A DNA stretch of 64,000 nucleotides from Brachypterus glaber (lineage: Eukaryota > Arthropoda > Insecta > Coleoptera > Kateretidae), in NCBI GenBank assembly GCA_958510825.1, contig OY294051.1, positions 5,722,407-5,786,406 of the forward strand. Reading direction: 5' to 3'. Below are positions 63,730 through 64,000 of the stretch, in pieces (position 1 is the first letter of the stretch; every line of letters begins with the position of its first letter). The notes beneath the pieces are model-generated. The model searched no databases. It worked only from the letters and a program-made list of their open reading frames with translations, and was not told where the DNA came from. A program made the translations under genes and the position numbers.

Positions 63730-64000
63730 AAAAAAAATGCAAAAAATAGTTATTTATGTACCAAAGGACTAAACTGGCTGTTTTAGTCCCGAGGGAAACA
63801 GAAATGCAAGGGACTAAAACAGCCAAGTTTAGTCCTGAGGTATATACACTATTTTTTGCAGGACCAAACATAATTTAGGTAGGTAGATAAAATTAAAATT
63901 AAAAACCACGCGTGTAAAATCGGTTGTTTTATTTTCGTAATTTAATCAAGATGCCTGTAAATTGCGAAAAGTCAGTTTCATGGCTATCGCGATTTCAATT
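63730..64000 (-). repeat. Dispersed repeat family K, copy 2 (runs off the window)
   Basis: Reverse of 43590-43905. It has AACTGGCTGTTTTAGTCC and GGACTAAAACAGCCAAGTTT, but lacks the CTCGCTCGCTACG loop insertion of copy 1. Confidence 0.75.

Overview
The window is AT-rich, repeat-laden eukaryotic DNA, almost certainly from an insect. Three conserved host genes with GT-AG introns can be rebuilt exon by exon. The space between and inside them is filled with foldback elements, MITEs and LINE fragments of kinds common in large beetle-type genomes. The order Coleoptera is only a guess.

1-11829 (+) holds the 3' part of a lysosomal ClC-7 type chloride/proton exchanger: 11 exons, 608 residues, with the N-terminus lying upstream of the window. 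Its introns carry at least eight foldback elements or LINE pieces. About 11830-18770 is intergenic and consists of MITE copies. 18774-23541 (-) is a complete three-exon SFT2 vesicle-transport protein of 161 residues; its second intron contains a nested 1.5 kb palindrome. About 500 bp away and divergently arranged is the 26S proteasome ATPase Rpt1/PSMC2 (24044-27356, +). Six exons of it are visible, ending just after the Walker B motif, where a 200-N assembly gap (27429-27628) follows. None of its later exons is recognisable in the remaining 36 kb.

From 27629 to the end there is no recognised conserved gene. The region holds a reverse-transcriptase fragment from each of two LINE types (33-34 kb and 35-36 kb), a mariner transposase remnant (53.6 kb), many palindromic elements in two to four copies, several tandem arrays, and one long unrecognised reading frame (57883-59283) whose last codons lie in a MITE. 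A tRNA-like sequence lies at 30.1 kb and a short candidate exon at 28.5 kb.

The genes do not form a pathway: ClC-7 is lysosomal ion transport, SFT2 is Golgi traffic, Rpt1 is proteasome function. The main interest is in structure: elements built from short self-complementary words (GGATATCC, AAGAATATTCTTA, GACGTC, CTTTGAA), a coding frame ended by a transposon, and a likely scaffold break inside Rpt1. I found no CRISPR array and no prokaryotic-type gene system.
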